Source: Paenibacillus caseinilyticus (GTDB lineage Bacteria > Bacillota > Bacilli > Paenibacillales > NBRC-103111). From it: a stretch of 64,000 nt of DNA. The stretch lies in the NCBI RefSeq assembly GCF_027533645.1, contig NZ_JAQAGY010000005.1:62001-126000 (forward strand). The letters are read 5' to 3'. The notes under the pieces were generated by a model that saw only the letters and a program-made list of their open reading frames with translations, was not told the DNA's origin and did no database searches. How positions within the stretch are numbered: position 1 is the first letter of the stretch; each line of letters begins with the position of its first letter. The translations under genes and the position numbers were made by a program. This document shows, piece after piece, positions 1-8,623 of the stretch.

Positions 1-1466
1 GGAAGCTCAAGGAAGAGGAAGAAATTCATTGGCCGGAGTCCCGGGTAACGGAGGTCCGCCGCCTGACGACCAACTTCCGGGCGATGTCGGGCGAGCTGCT
101 CAAGATGTTCCGTGAGACGGTCCGGATGAACGGCAGGCTCCAGACCCAGACCGAGCTTCTGAAGGAGTCGGAGCGGCGTCTGGAGCAGCTTGCTTATTAC
201 GATATGCTGACGGGCCTGCCGAACCGGCTGCACTTCGGCAAATACTTGAGCGAGTGGATGGAGCAGCCCGCTGACCGGGGACTGCTGCTCGGGATTCTCT
301 TCTTGGATCTCGACCGCTTCAAGCAGGTCAACGATACGTTCGGACATTCGGCCGGAGATGAGCTGCTCATTGCGGTGGCGCAGCGGCTCGCAGCCGGGGT
401 GAGGCATGCGCCGGTCTTCCGGTTCGGCGGCGACGAGTTCGTCGTGCTGGTTTCCTGCCGGAAGCGAAGCGAAGTGGCGGAGACGGCGGAAGCCGTTCTG
501 GCGGCGCTGACAGAGCCCGTCATGCTGCAGGGGCAGGAGATCTTCGTCCGCTGCTCCATTGGTATCTCGCTGTTCCCGGGCGACGCGGATGACGCCGACG
601 GCCTGCTCAAGAATGCGGACGATGCGATGTACGAAGCGAAGGAACGCGGGGGAGGCCACTATGCCTTCTATTCCGAGACGATGAACGGCAGCGCGGCGGA
701 GCGTCTCCAGCTCGAACAGGCACTGCACCGGGCGCTAGCCGCCGGCGAGTTCGAACTGTTCTACCAGCCCCAGTACAACGGGCTGAGCGGGAAGATCAGC
801 GGCGTGGAGGCGCTCATCCGCTGGAATCATCCGCAGGAGGGATACATTCCGCCTGCGCGCTTCATTCCCTTGGCCGAGCAGACGGGAGAGATCCGGGCCA
901 TCGGCGAATGGGTGCTGCGCGAGGCCTGCTTCGAAGGGCAGCGCCTGCAGGAGCGGGCGCCGGGTCTGCTCATGGCGGTGAATCTGTCCCCCCGCCAGCT
1001 TGAACAGCCTGATATTGTGGAGCGGGTCGCCGGGATCCTGCGGGAGTCGGGGCTGCCGCCGCAGCTGCTGGAGCTCGAGATTACGGAGGAATCCTTCATC
1101 CGCCACGAGGAGCGGGCGATGGAGGCACTGCAGCAGTTCAAGGATATGGGCATTCGTCTGGCGATCGACGACTTCGGCACCGGCTACTCTTCCTTCGCCC
1201 AGATGAAACGGCTGATGCCGCATACGCTCAAGATCGACCGGTCGTTCGTCCACGGGATGGACCGGGACATGAGTAACGCATCGATCGTACAGGCCCTGAT
1301 CACGATGGCCCACAGCCTGAAGCTGAAGGTTGTGGGGGAAGGGGTCGAGACGCAGGAGGAGCTGGCGTGCCTGCACGGATTCGGATGCGATGAAATGCAA
1401 GGCTATTACTACAGCAAACCCCTGCCGCGCATACCGTTAGAGCAGCTGTTGAGCGAACTGCTCTAA
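1..1466 (+). CDS. GGDEF-EAL bifunctional c-di-GMP signalling protein (5' end outside window)
   Basis: The protein makes and/or breaks down cyclic di-GMP. The reading frame is open back to the first base, before the first internal ATG at 84, so the gene starts upstream and only its C-terminal part is seen. A helical linker leads into a GGDEF domain with an intact RFGGDEF site (about 420-440). An EAL domain follows with VEALIRW (806-826), NLSPRQL, LAIDDFGTGYSS, KIDRSFV and a final EMQGYYYSKPL, so the residues usually needed for phosphodiesterase activity are present. Both catalytic halves look active, but which one dominates cannot be told. The missing N-terminus probably carries a sensor and membrane part; that is inference. 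Confidence 0.93.
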   Translation, partial: KLKEEEEIHWPESRVTEVRRLTTNFRAMSGELLKMFRETVRMNGRLQTQTELLKESERRLEQLAYYDMLTGLPNRLHFGKYLSEWMEQPADRGLLLGILFLDLDRFKQVNDTFGHSAGDELLIAVAQRLAAGVRHAPVFRFGGDEFVVLVSCRKRSEVAETAEAVLAALTEPVMLQGQEIFVRCSIGISLFPGDADDADGLLKNADDAMYEAKERGGGHYAFYSETMNGSAAERLQLEQALHRALAAGEFELFYQPQYNGLSGKISGVEALIRWNHPQEGYIPPARFIPLAEQTGEIRAIGEWVLREACFEGQRLQERAPGLLMAVNLSPRQLEQPDIVERVAGILRESGLPPQLLELEITEESFIRHEERAMEALQQFKDMGIRLAIDDFGTGYSSFAQMKRLMPHTLKIDRSFVHGMDRDMSNASIVQALITMAHSLKLKVVGEGVETQEELACLHGFGCDEMQGYYYSKPLPRIPLEQLLSELL

Positions 1467-1513
1467 GGAAGGGATGGCGAATCAGGAGGCGGGAGAAGGG
1501 AGGGATAGAAAAG

Positions 1514-2818
1514 ATGAGACATTATCCATGGCCGGGGAACCGGCTGACGGCTGCCGCCGCGCTCACGCTGCTCGCGTTCCTCGGCACGGCCTGCGGACCG
1601 GCCGCCGGCGACACGGCTGCCCAGCTGCCGCAAGCCGCCCAGCTGGAGCGTGCTTACCAGGTCGCTGCCACGGTACCGCAGCTGACGATCTGGACTTATT
1701 ACGACATCTCCCGCGAGGCGGAGGCGTTCCGCTCGAAGCATCCGGAGGTCCAGGTGAATGTGGCGACCTTCCCGCAGAAGGACTATGTGGAGGCCTATCT
1801 GAACGGCCTTGCCGACTCAGCGCCCCCTGACCTCCTGCTCATCGGCAACGAGGACATCGGGGAGTTCAATGCGATTGAAGGTCTGGAGAACCTGGAGGAG
1901 CCCCCTTACGCGGCTGCCGCGTATAAGGAGGCGATTCCCGGCAATCTGTGGAAGCTCTATACCTCCTTCGACCGCGAGCGGTTGATATCCCTTCCGGTCC
2001 AGCTCCCAACGGCAGCGACCTATTACCGGCGTGATCTGCTCGAGGACTCCGGGCTGCCGGGAGATCCGGAGGCGCTGGGCGCCTACCTAGAGACGCCGGA
2101 GAATTGGCTGAATGTGGCCCGGAGGCTCAAAGAGAAGGACCATTATATTTTTCAATGGGATTCCGAGCCGGTAGAGGTGTCCGCCATGCAGGGGAATTAC
2201 GTGCGGGAGGACTTGTCGTTCGCCCGGAATCAGCCGGTCTACCAGCTCACGCTCGATCTGGCCAAGGAAGTCCGCCGGGCAGGGTTGGCCCTGCGAAGTT
2301 CCGTGCGGACGGAGCCGGGGCAGGAGGCGCTCCGCAGCGGCAAGCTGGCGATGCTCTATATGGGGCGCTGGGGCGTGGAGGCGCTGGAGCAATGGGCGCC
2401 TCAGACCAAGGGGCTGTGGAGCATGACGAGGCTGCCGCTGAATCTGTACGGCTGGAGCGGCGGCTCGTCGCTTGCGATCCCGAGCCGGTCTCAGAGCAAG
2501 GAGCTTGCCTGGGATTTTGCCTGCATGACGACACAGCTCAAGGCACCGGCACGGCAGAGTTCCTTCATGGATCTGACACCGATGGATGAACTGTACCGTT
2601 ACGGGCTGACGCGAGTCGAGCGGCAGACGCCCGCTCCGTTCGACCGGGAGCTGAGGGGGTTGTGGACCGAGTCGGTCACCGACATCCTCGAGAACGGGAC
2701 GGACACGGCGAGCGGCCTCCGCTTCATCGAGAGCCAGTCCGACAGTCTGATGGAGAGAGACCGGGAACGGCTGCTTCATTATCTGGGGAAGCCTCCGGAG
2801 TCTCCTGACTCCAAGTAA
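1514..2818 (+). CDS. Extracellular solute-binding lipoprotein, ABC sugar-type (family 1)
   Basis: A 434-residue secreted lipoprotein that should bind a sugar or oligosaccharide outside the membrane. The N-terminus has a basic stretch, a hydrophobic segment and a lipobox LGTAC with the lipidated cysteine at residue 27. The mature part has the layout of family 1 solute-binding proteins (an early LTIWTYYD strand, then a W-rich middle). A GGGAGGG ribosome site precedes the ATG. No permease or ATPase lies nearby, so it is an orphan binding protein. It sits close to an ECF sigma factor whose partner carries a related domain, so a sensing role is possible but unproven. Confidence 0.8.
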   Translation: MRHYPWPGNRLTAAAALTLLAFLGTACGPAAGDTAAQLPQAAQLERAYQVAATVPQLTIWTYYDISREAEAFRSKHPEVQVNVATFPQKDYVEAYLNGLADSAPPDLLLIGNEDIGEFNAIEGLENLEEPPYAAAAYKEAIPGNLWKLYTSFDRERLISLPVQLPTAATYYRRDLLEDSGLPGDPEALGAYLETPENWLNVARRLKEKDHYIFQWDSEPVEVSAMQGNYVREDLSFARNQPVYQLTLDLAKEVRRAGLALRSSVRTEPGQEALRSGKLAMLYMGRWGVEALEQWAPQTKGLWSMTRLPLNLYGWSGGSSLAIPSRSQSKELAWDFACMTTQLKAPARQSSFMDLTPMDELYRYGLTRVERQTPAPFDRELRGLWTESVTDILENGTDTASGLRFIESQSDSLMERDRERLLHYLGKPPESPDSK

Positions 2819-2911
2819 GCCGGGTCTTCAGCAGCCGCATAGGTCCGGGCTGCGCCCCTCGCCTGCGCAGCGCACGCCCCTCGGATTCACCAGCGTGCGG
2901 CAGCCGCCGCA

Positions 2912-2956
2912 AAGAGCCGTTCCTCTCTCATCAGTGATGAGGGAGGAACGGCTCTT
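2912..2956. terminator. Long near-perfect hairpin between convergent genes
   Basis: Arms of 22 bases pair with a single mismatch and a one-base loop (aagagccgttcctc at 2912 against gaggaacggctctt at 2943-2956). It lies between the lipoprotein gene on + and the YtxH gene on -. The T-run is weak, so termination is inferred from position and stem strength. Confidence 0.6.
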
Positions 2957-3015
2957 CGCATGCCTAGCGCTCTGCTCTCCATAAGGAGAGCGGGACGCTG
3001 GGCTTCGGCTATGAA

Positions 3016-3495
3016 TTAATAGCGGGATGCAGCGGTTTTGTTCGCGGCGTCTTCCGCCTTGTCCAGCGAATTCTGGGCGGCGGTGGAAGCGGATTCGAGT
3101 GCCTTGTGCGCCGAGTCGGCGGCACCGCTCAGCTTCTGCTCGGAAGCATTAGCCGCTTTGTCGATGGCTTCATGGGAAGCGTCCGCCACCGATGTCGTGG
3201 CCTGCTGGGCTTTCTCGACCAGCTCGGAGCCGCGTTCTTTTACCATCGTAGCCGTATCGGACGCTTTCTCCTTCACCATGGACGCGGTATCAGCCGCCTT
3301 CTCTTTGGCCATGGCCATATACTCGGCCCCTTTGGTCTGGATGGTGTTCACCACTTCCATCAGGTCGCTGCGAAGCTCGCGTCCTGTCTTCGGAGCCATC
3401 AACAGAGCCACCAGGGCGCCTGTAGCTGCACCGACAACCGTACCGAGCAGCAGGGAGCTGCTTCTGCTTTCCGTAGACGTGTTCACTGTACTCAT
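3016..3495 (-). CDS. YtxH-domain stress protein
   Basis: About 159 residues. A short hydrophobic segment (LLLGTVVGAATGALVALLMAP) is followed by PKTGRELRSDL, typical of YtxH/gas-vesicle-like proteins, and then a long Ala/Lys/Glu-rich amphipathic helix with 11-residue-like repeats (KEKAADTASMVKEKASDTA). Proteins of this class are small membrane-anchored general-stress proteins of unknown biochemical role. Two in-frame ATGs exist; the one at 3495 is preferred because AAGGAG lies nine bases before it but only three before the ATG at 3501. It follows the GlsB/YeaQ gene by about 80 bases and is probably co-transcribed with it. Confidence 0.85.
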   Translation of the reverse strand: MSTVNTSTESRSSSLLLGTVVGAATGALVALLMAPKTGRELRSDLMEVVNTIQTKGAEYMAMAKEKAADTASMVKEKASDTATMVKERGSELVEKAQQATTSVADASHEAIDKAANASEQKLSGAADSAHKALESASTAAQNSLDKAEDAANKTAASRY

Positions 3496-3576
3496 AATCA
3501 TTCACTCCTTAGATTTGGTATATGGAGATAGGCTGCTTGTGTCTGTGCCTGTACGAGGGATCCGGAACCCGGGATC

Positions 3577-3837
3577 TTAAGCAGCGCGGTTCATGCCGCG
3601 GGCCAGCAGGCTGAGGACCAGGACGAACAAGGCTGCACCGATGATGGCCGGTACGACGGAGAACCCGCCGAGCTGCGGACCCCAGCTGCCCAATAGCATG
3701 CCGCCGATCCAAGCGCCTACGAATCCGGCGATCATGGAACCGATGATGCCGCCCGGCATCCGTCCCGGGGCGATCGCAGATCCGATAACACCGATGACGA
3801 TCGCCATGATAATCATAATAATCCAACTCATTGCCAC
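3577..3837 (-). CDS. GlsB/YeaQ/YmgE family stress membrane protein
   Basis: An 84-86 residue, very hydrophobic protein with the family's glycine-rich transmembrane pattern (GVIGSAIAPGRMPGGIIGSMIAGF written in part: PGRMPGGIIGSMIAGFVGAW). Family members are small inner-membrane proteins induced by general or envelope stress, with no known catalytic role. The start is either GTG at 3837 (five bases after AAAGGAG) or ATG at 3831 (eleven bases after it). It is the first gene of a likely two-gene operon with the YtxH gene, driven by a SigB-like promoter at 3904-3929. Confidence 0.85.
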   Translation of the reverse strand: MAMSWIIMIIMAIVIGVIGSAIAPGRMPGGIIGSMIAGFVGAWIGGMLLGSWGPQLGGFSVVPAIIGAALFVLVLSLLARGMNRAA

Positions 3838-3903
3838 TCACGCTCCTTTGTCTGTTTTGTCCCTTTATGGAAGAGTGTGTTCTGTGCTTGCTTGTCTCTT
3901 TTT

Positions 3904-3929
3904 ACCCGGGGGGTCTAGGGGTGAAACAA
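3904..3929 (-). promoter_or_regulatory. Candidate SigB-type promoter
   Basis: On the minus strand GTTTCA (3929-3924) is followed after 14 bases by GGGTAA (3909-3904). This is close to the Bacillus SigB consensus GTTTAA-N12-14-GGGTAT and lies upstream of two stress-type genes. Whether this organism has SigB cannot be seen here; SigF/SigG-class sigma factors recognise related -10 elements. Confidence 0.5.
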
Positions 3930-4026
3930 GCCCGGATGCCCTCGCCAGAAGGGGCGGTGGATCGCGGCCAAGAGCGGGGTCAGCTCCCAAGAAATGAGGA
4001 AGAAGAGCGGCCCGCGGAGAGAAAAG

Positions 4027-4053
4027 GGAACTTTATCCCCGGCTGCTCCGTCC
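4027..4053 (+). promoter_or_regulatory. Candidate ECF-type autoregulatory promoter
   Basis: GGAAC at 4027-4031 and CGTCC at 4049-4053 are separated by 17 bases, matching the widespread ECF pattern GGAAC-N16/17-CGTC. It sits about 24 bases before the start of the ECF sigma gene, as expected for autoregulation. Confidence 0.6.
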
Positions 4054-4076
4054 AATAGAGCAGAGAGGTGAGCCGG

Positions 4077-4625
4077 GTGGCGTTCGACTATTTGAAATCG
4101 CTCTCCGGCGGAGTGGACCGGAGCTGCGTGCTGTCGGAGCTGATGGGGGCCTATGGCGAGGACGTATGGAATTACGTCTTCTTCCTGACCCGCGATCATG
4201 CGCTGTCCGACGATATTACACAGGATGTGTTCGTGAAAGTCTATGAAAAGATGTACAGCTTCCGCGGCGAGTGCAGTGTGCGTACGTGGCTGCTGGCGAT
4301 CACCCGCAACCTGGTGCGCGATTATTGGCGCTCGGCGTGGTTCCGCCGGGTGATCCCATTCGGTTCGCCGCGGCGTGAGGAGCACGGCCCGTCCGCGGAA
4401 TCGCAGGCAGTCGCCGCCCTCGTCACCGAAGAGGTATGGGGAGCGGTACTGGAGCTGCCCCGCAAGCTGCGGGAGGTGCTCCTGCTGCATGCGCACCACG
4501 GCTTGTCCTATGCCGAGATTGCGGAGCTTCTTGCCGTATCCCAAGGCACGGTGAAGTCGAGGCTGTCGCGGGCCCGGGCCAAAGTATCCCATCTGCTGGA
4601 GCGGGAAGGGGGAGAGCGGAGATGA
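4077..4625 (+). CDS. ECF-subfamily RNA polymerase sigma factor
   Basis: About 182 residues. Region 2 (DHALSDDITQDVFVKVYEKMY, then RTWLLAITRNLVRDYWR) and region 4 (LREVLLLHAHHGLSYAEIA, then VSQGTVKSRLSRARAKV) are both intact, and the usual region 3 is missing, as in ECF sigmas. The GTG at 4077 is chosen because AGAGGTG at 4064-4070 is a good ribosome site for it; the GTG at 4068 lies inside that site. The stop overlaps the start of the next gene (ATGA), so the two are translationally coupled. The downstream membrane protein is the likely anti-sigma factor, and the candidate promoter at 4027-4053 suggests self-activation. Confidence 0.92.
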   Translation: MAFDYLKSLSGGVDRSCVLSELMGAYGEDVWNYVFFLTRDHALSDDITQDVFVKVYEKMYSFRGECSVRTWLLAITRNLVRDYWRSAWFRRVIPFGSPRREEHGPSAESQAVAALVTEEVWGAVLELPRKLREVLLLHAHHGLSYAEIAELLAVSQGTVKSRLSRARAKVSHLLEREGGERR

Positions 4626-6250
4626 GAGGCAAAAGGGAAACCCCGCCGTGGGAAAAGGAGCTGGGGGGCCGGCCTCCCCTGCGGGAAGGCGGCTACTCGA
4701 GAGAGCTGGAAGGCCGGGTGATGCAGCGGATTGCGTCGGGCCGGGTGCCGCGCACACGCCGCAGGCTGATCCGCTGGAGTCCGGTCCTGGCCTGCGGCCT
4801 GCTGCTGGCCATCGGCATCACCCAGGCGGACTCCTTGGCCGGTTGGGCCGGGCGGATCGGCAGAGATCCGGGAGCGGAAGGCAGCGCGCTGAACGGCGGC
4901 AAGCCTATCGTGCTCAAAGTGGCTTCAGACTCGGCTGCGGACTTCATGGCGTCTTACGGGCAGGCGTTCGAGAAGCGATATCCGAATGCGAAGCTGCGGG
5001 TGATTCCGCTGGGAGGCCGGTCCGCATTCGAGCCGGAGAAGGAGGATTCGGCCTGGACAGCGTGGCTTCGGGCCGAGAAGCCCGACGTGCTGGAGCTCGC
5101 TGCCGGCCGGACCTTCAGCATGCTGGCGGAGGAAGGGAGACTGCTGGCGCTGGAGGAGGCTTCCCGGGAGGAAGGCTGGGAGGCCGGGCGGATGCATACC
5201 GGCGTCATGGAATCGCTGCGCCGCCTGGGAGGCGGCGGGCTGTACGGCATCGCACCGGAGTATGACCAGCTGGCTCTGTACTACCATCCTGCGCTGTTCG
5301 GCCGCTACGGTGTGCCCGCTCCCCGCGACGGCATGACCTGGGAGCAGCTGCTCGGCACTGCTTCCCGGTTCGCCTCCGTGCAGACGGAGGAAGGGGAGCG
5401 CATCTACGGACTGGCCGCCGGAGAGGATACCGGATTGGTGGACGGCATGCTGAACGCCGCGGCGGGCGGAGGGCTGGACCTGCTGGATCCGGCGGGCCGC
5501 TTCAGCCTGCAGTCGGCGCAGTGGAGCGGTCTCTGGGGGCAGGCGGTAGAGGCTGTGCGGCGCGGGGCTGTCTATACCGGGAGGATGCAGAAGGAAGCGA
5601 AGCGAGCCGTGGCCGCGCAGCCGACGGGAATTGAGAAGGACGGCGGGCAAGGCGGGCACGCTTCCGGAGAAGCGGAACCCGGCGGCGCACCGGCCGCGGA
5701 GGGGAGTGCCGTGCGTCTGTTCCTGGAAGGCCGGGCCGCCATGGTGCTGGGCGATTACGACTTCGCGAGGCGTCTGGATGAGGCCTCCAGGACTGGAGCA
5801 TCCGAGGCCTCCAAGGACTGGAATGTTGCAACCGAACCGACGGTGTCCGTCGGGCCGGGTGAGGTCTCCACGACGTTCGCGCTGCGCAAGGTGTATGCGG
5901 CTGCTGCGGTGTCGGAGCAGCAGGAAGCGGCGCTGACGCTGGTGAAGTGGATCGCCGGCGAAGAGGCGGCGAAAGGGCGGGCCGCGGCAGCGGGCGAGCA
6001 GCATCTGCCCGCACGGCTGCCGGGTCTCACGCTGCGGCTGCTGCAGGGCAAGCATGCCGAGGCATTCTACCGGCTGCGTCCGTCGCAGCCGGAGGAGGCC
6101 CGCGTCCTGCCGGCCGAGCTGGCCGGGGTGCTGCCGCTGCTCGCCGCGGAGCGCCTCGAGGCGGCGGCGGCCGGCAGGCAGACGCCGGAGGCGGCGCTGC
6201 GGCAGCTGGAGGCCGAGGCGCAGGCCGTGCCGGGCGGCAGCGCGAAGTAG
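4622..6250 (+). CDS. Putative transmembrane anti-sigma/sensor protein with extracellular solute-binding domain
   Basis: About 542 residues, starting at the ATG that overlaps the sigma stop. Residues 1-50 are charged and presumably cytoplasmic, 53-68 form one hydrophobic segment (SPVLACGLLLAIGI), and from about 97 to the end the sequence resembles a family 1 solute-binding protein (KPIVLKVASDSAADF, then YNAKLRVIPLGG-like and YGIAPEYDQLALYYHPALF). There is no lipobox and no HxxxCxxC zinc anti-sigma motif. The order sigma, then short cytoplasmic stretch, membrane segment and ligand-binding ectodomain recalls RsgI-type carbohydrate-sensing anti-sigma factors. The anti-sigma role is inferred from gene order and topology. 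The 3' end runs into a GC-rich tandem repeat. Confidence 0.7.
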   Translation: MRGKRETPPWEKELGGRPPLREGGYSRELEGRVMQRIASGRVPRTRRRLIRWSPVLACGLLLAIGITQADSLAGWAGRIGRDPGAEGSALNGGKPIVLKVASDSAADFMASYGQAFEKRYPNAKLRVIPLGGRSAFEPEKEDSAWTAWLRAEKPDVLELAAGRTFSMLAEEGRLLALEEASREEGWEAGRMHTGVMESLRRLGGGGLYGIAPEYDQLALYYHPALFGRYGVPAPRDGMTWEQLLGTASRFASVQTEEGERIYGLAAGEDTGLVDGMLNAAAGGGLDLLDPAGRFSLQSAQWSGLWGQAVEAVRRGAVYTGRMQKEAKRAVAAQPTGIEKDGGQGGHASGEAEPGGAPAAEGSAVRLFLEGRAAMVLGDYDFARRLDEASRTGASEASKDWNVATEPTVSVGPGEVSTTFALRKVYAAAAVSEQQEAALTLVKWIAGEEAAKGRAAAAGEQHLPARLPGLTLRLLQGKHAEAFYRLRPSQPEEARVLPAELAGVLPLLAAERLEAAAAGRQTPEAALRQLEAEAQAVPGGSAK

Positions 6251-6363
6251 GCGCAGGCCGTGCCGGGCGGCGGCGCGAAGTAGGCCGCAGGCCATGCCGG
6301 GCGGCAGCGCGAAGTAGGCCGCAGGCCGTGCCGGTCGGCAGCGCGAAGTAGGCGCAGGCCGTG
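6218..6363 (+). repeat. 33/34-bp tandem repeat across the stop codon
   Basis: Four copies (6218-6250, 6251-6283, 6284-6317, 6318-6351) and a partial fifth (6352-6363). Each unit contains caggccgtgccgggcggc with minor changes and ends in gcgaagtag. The first copy encodes the C-terminus and stop of the solute-binding/anti-sigma protein. The other copies are outside the gene. Confidence 0.9.
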
Positions 6364-6456
6364 TGCGCGGAAGCGGCACAGCATGCAGGCCGCGCTACCG
6401 CCAGGCCGCTCCCTTCTTGCGGTCAAGCTGCTGCCTTACGCTGTACCGGCCATTGG

Positions 6457-6509
6457 GCTGCCGTACCTCTTTGCACGTGTGGTGCAAGGAGGTACGGCAG
6501 CTCTTTTTT
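6457..6509 (+). terminator. Strong intrinsic terminator
   Basis: Arms of 20 bases (6457-6476 and 6482-6501) pair with one G-U, and ctcttttttg follows. It ends the ECF sigma operon. Confidence 0.9.
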
Positions 6510-6633
6510 GCCCTCCCGCTTCCCGGCTCTTCCGTCCCTCCCCCTGCTCCCTCAAGGTCCCCCAGCCCCTATAGGCAGCGCCCTGTATTCGGGGTATGAT
6601 GGAAGCACGAATGCTGTACGGGAGGCCGGGAAG

Positions 6634-7542
6634 ATGGAGCAGGAGCAGCTGCAGGTCATGAGGAGTTACCTGGACAATGCGCAGATGACGCTCGATACGG
6701 TGCATTATACGAAGGTAGGAACGAACTGGCGTTACCGCTTCGAGAATCCGGAAGAGAACCGCCTCTACTTCATCCGCGAGGGGAGCGGGTGGGTCCGGCT
6801 GCGGGGCCGCCTGTTCCATCCGCAGCCGGGGGAGCTTCTGCTGCTGCCGGCAGGGGCGAAGCTTGAGCTGGGGTTATGCGGCGACGAGGACAGGTTCGGG
6901 AAGTATTGGTGCCACTTTGGAGCGAAGGTGGGGGATGTGAACCTCTTCCAGATGCTGGATCTGCCGGGCTGCATCCGGGCGCGGGAGGAGGCTTGGGTGG
7001 AGCAGCAGTTCCAATCCTTGGAGACGCTCTACCGCAGTCAGGCGCTGACCGCGCCCCTGCGCATCAAGGCGCTGCTTCTCGAGCTCGTCTCCTATTACAT
7101 GGAAGAGGCGCTCGGGCAGCAAGGACAGCAAGGACAGGGAATTGCGCTGGCCCCCTCCGCCGCCGAAGGCAAGATCACTTCCGTGCTCCGTTATATCGAC
7201 GCGCATCTCAGCGAGGGAATGACGGTGGAAGAACTGGCGCGTCTGGTGCATTTTCACCCCAATTATTTCATGCCGTACTTCAAAACGATGATGGGTCTCT
7301 CCCCGATCGCTTACATCAACCGCAAGCGGATGGAGAGGGCGAAGGAACTGCTGCGGGACTCGGACCTTGCCGTGACGGAAGTGGCGGAGCGGGTCGGGCT
7401 GGAGCTGCCTTACTTCTCGAGGCTGTTCAAAAAGCAGACGGCTCTCTCCCCTACACAGTACCGCAGCAGCGTCCGGGGCCGCGGGGGAGGGCCGGAACGG
7501 GAGGAGGCTTCCCTGCCGCCGCTCACGGATGTCCCTTCCTGA
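6634..7542 (+). CDS. AraC-family transcriptional regulator
   Basis: About 302 residues. The N-terminal half is a cupin-like ligand domain (RLYFIREGSGWVRLRGRLF, PGELLLLPAG). The C-terminal half has the two helix-turn-helix units of AraC/XylS proteins (MTVEELARLVHFHPNYFMPYF and LAVTEVAERVGLELPYFSRLF). The ATG at 6634 is preferred, with GGGAGG upstream. TATGAT at 6595-6600 could be its -10. It converges on, and overlaps by 20 bases, another AraC gene on the minus strand. Its target genes are not evident; by family habit it may control carbohydrate use. Confidence 0.88.
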   Translation: MEQEQLQVMRSYLDNAQMTLDTVHYTKVGTNWRYRFENPEENRLYFIREGSGWVRLRGRLFHPQPGELLLLPAGAKLELGLCGDEDRFGKYWCHFGAKVGDVNLFQMLDLPGCIRAREEAWVEQQFQSLETLYRSQALTAPLRIKALLLELVSYYMEEALGQQGQQGQGIALAPSAAEGKITSVLRYIDAHLSEGMTVEELARLVHFHPNYFMPYFKTMMGLSPIAYINRKRMERAKELLRDSDLAVTEVAERVGLELPYFSRLFKKQTALSPTQYRSSVRGRGGGPEREEASLPPLTDVPS

Positions 7543-8392
7543 ACCGGTGCGGCGAGAGCCCGGTGTGCTTCTTGAATAGCTGGCAAAAGTACGAGAAGCT
7601 CCCGAGCCCCACGCCCTGGCCAATCTCCTGCACGGAGAGGTCGGTCGTGCGCAGAAGCCAGCACGCCTGCCGGATGCGGCGGGCGGTCACATACTCCGTG
7701 AGGGAGCTCCCGACGGATTGGCGGAAGACGGCCGAGGCATGATTGGGCGACAGATGCACGGACCGGGCCAGCGCCGCCAGCTCGAACGGCTCCGCGAAGT
7801 GGTTCTCGATCCAAGCCATCATGCTCTCGGCCGCAGCGGAGCCGCGGGAGAGCGGAAAATGCCCGGCGGCGGCCGGGGCGACGGGGCGGCAGGCGCTGCG
7901 GATATAGTCCAGGAACGCGGTGAGGAACAGCAGCTGCTCTTCCGCCCCTGCGTGCGGGGCGGGCTGCGCCAGCCGGACTGCATGAAGCGCCAAGAGCGCC
8001 TCCCCGGCGGCCGGCGATTCGCTGTCGAAGACCCGGGGGGCCAGCGGGTCCTTCCACAAGCCCTGCAGGAAGCTGCGCAGTCCGGCGAATGGGACTAGGG
8101 CATCGTCCAGTACGGGGGGTTCGAGGACGAACAGCGAGCGGACGTAAGGCTGTTGAGGCAGCGGCTGTACATGAATCCGGTGCAGCTGATATGGCCGGAA
8201 GACCAGGACAAGGCCAGGGCGGAGTTCGATGATTTGTTGCTCTACAACGGCGGTTCCCTTTCCTTCATGGATATAGAGCAGCTCGAGCCCTTGGTGCGCA
8301 TGGTAATAATCCACAATACCGGAAGTCCGCTTCTTGCGGAAAGATAGCACAATGGGATGTGTATTCAGGTTCATGTAATTCATCAGTTTCAC
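7523..8392 (-). CDS. AraC-family regulator divergent from a GH88 hydrolase gene
   Basis: About 289 residues with an N-terminal cupin domain (SGIVDYYHAHQGLELLYIHEG, RPYQLHRI) and a C-terminal AraC DNA-binding domain (FELAALARSVHLSPNHASAVF, then LSVQEIGQGVGLGSFSYFCQLF). The GTG at 8392 is chosen because GGAGGGGAGG (8401-8410) lies eight bases before it. The gene is divergent from the GH88 gene at 8787, so it is the natural candidate regulator of that enzyme. The 3' end overlaps the neighbouring + strand AraC gene tail to tail. Confidence 0.87.
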   Translation of the reverse strand: MKLMNYMNLNTHPIVLSFRKKRTSGIVDYYHAHQGLELLYIHEGKGTAVVEQQIIELRPGLVLVFRPYQLHRIHVQPLPQQPYVRSLFVLEPPVLDDALVPFAGLRSFLQGLWKDPLAPRVFDSESPAAGEALLALHAVRLAQPAPHAGAEEQLLFLTAFLDYIRSACRPVAPAAAGHFPLSRGSAAAESMMAWIENHFAEPFELAALARSVHLSPNHASAVFRQSVGSSLTEYVTARRIRQACWLLRTTDLSVQEIGQGVGLGSFSYFCQLFKKHTGLSPHRFRKGHP

Positions 8393-8623
8393 GGCAGGTG
8401 CCTCCCCTCCAGGCGGATTCATTTCATCGTATTCTAACGACATTTTAGCATAAGAGAGCCATACTTTGGGGGCGCTCTTTTTGGTATGCTGGGAACAAGA
8501 CAAGGATAGATCGTCAGGATGGAAGGGTAAGGCCGCACAAAGGATCGGCCGGAGATTGACGCAGGAGTGGGAGCATTGCAGGGGGGCTCGGCGGGCCGTG
8601 GAGAGTGTGGCGGGCCGCTGCAG

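Noticed and set aside
4925..6379. Long antisense open frame over the solute-binding/anti-sigma gene
   Set aside because: It is a GC-rich shadow of the real + strand gene, with low-complexity Arg/Pro/Ala translation and no ribosome site.
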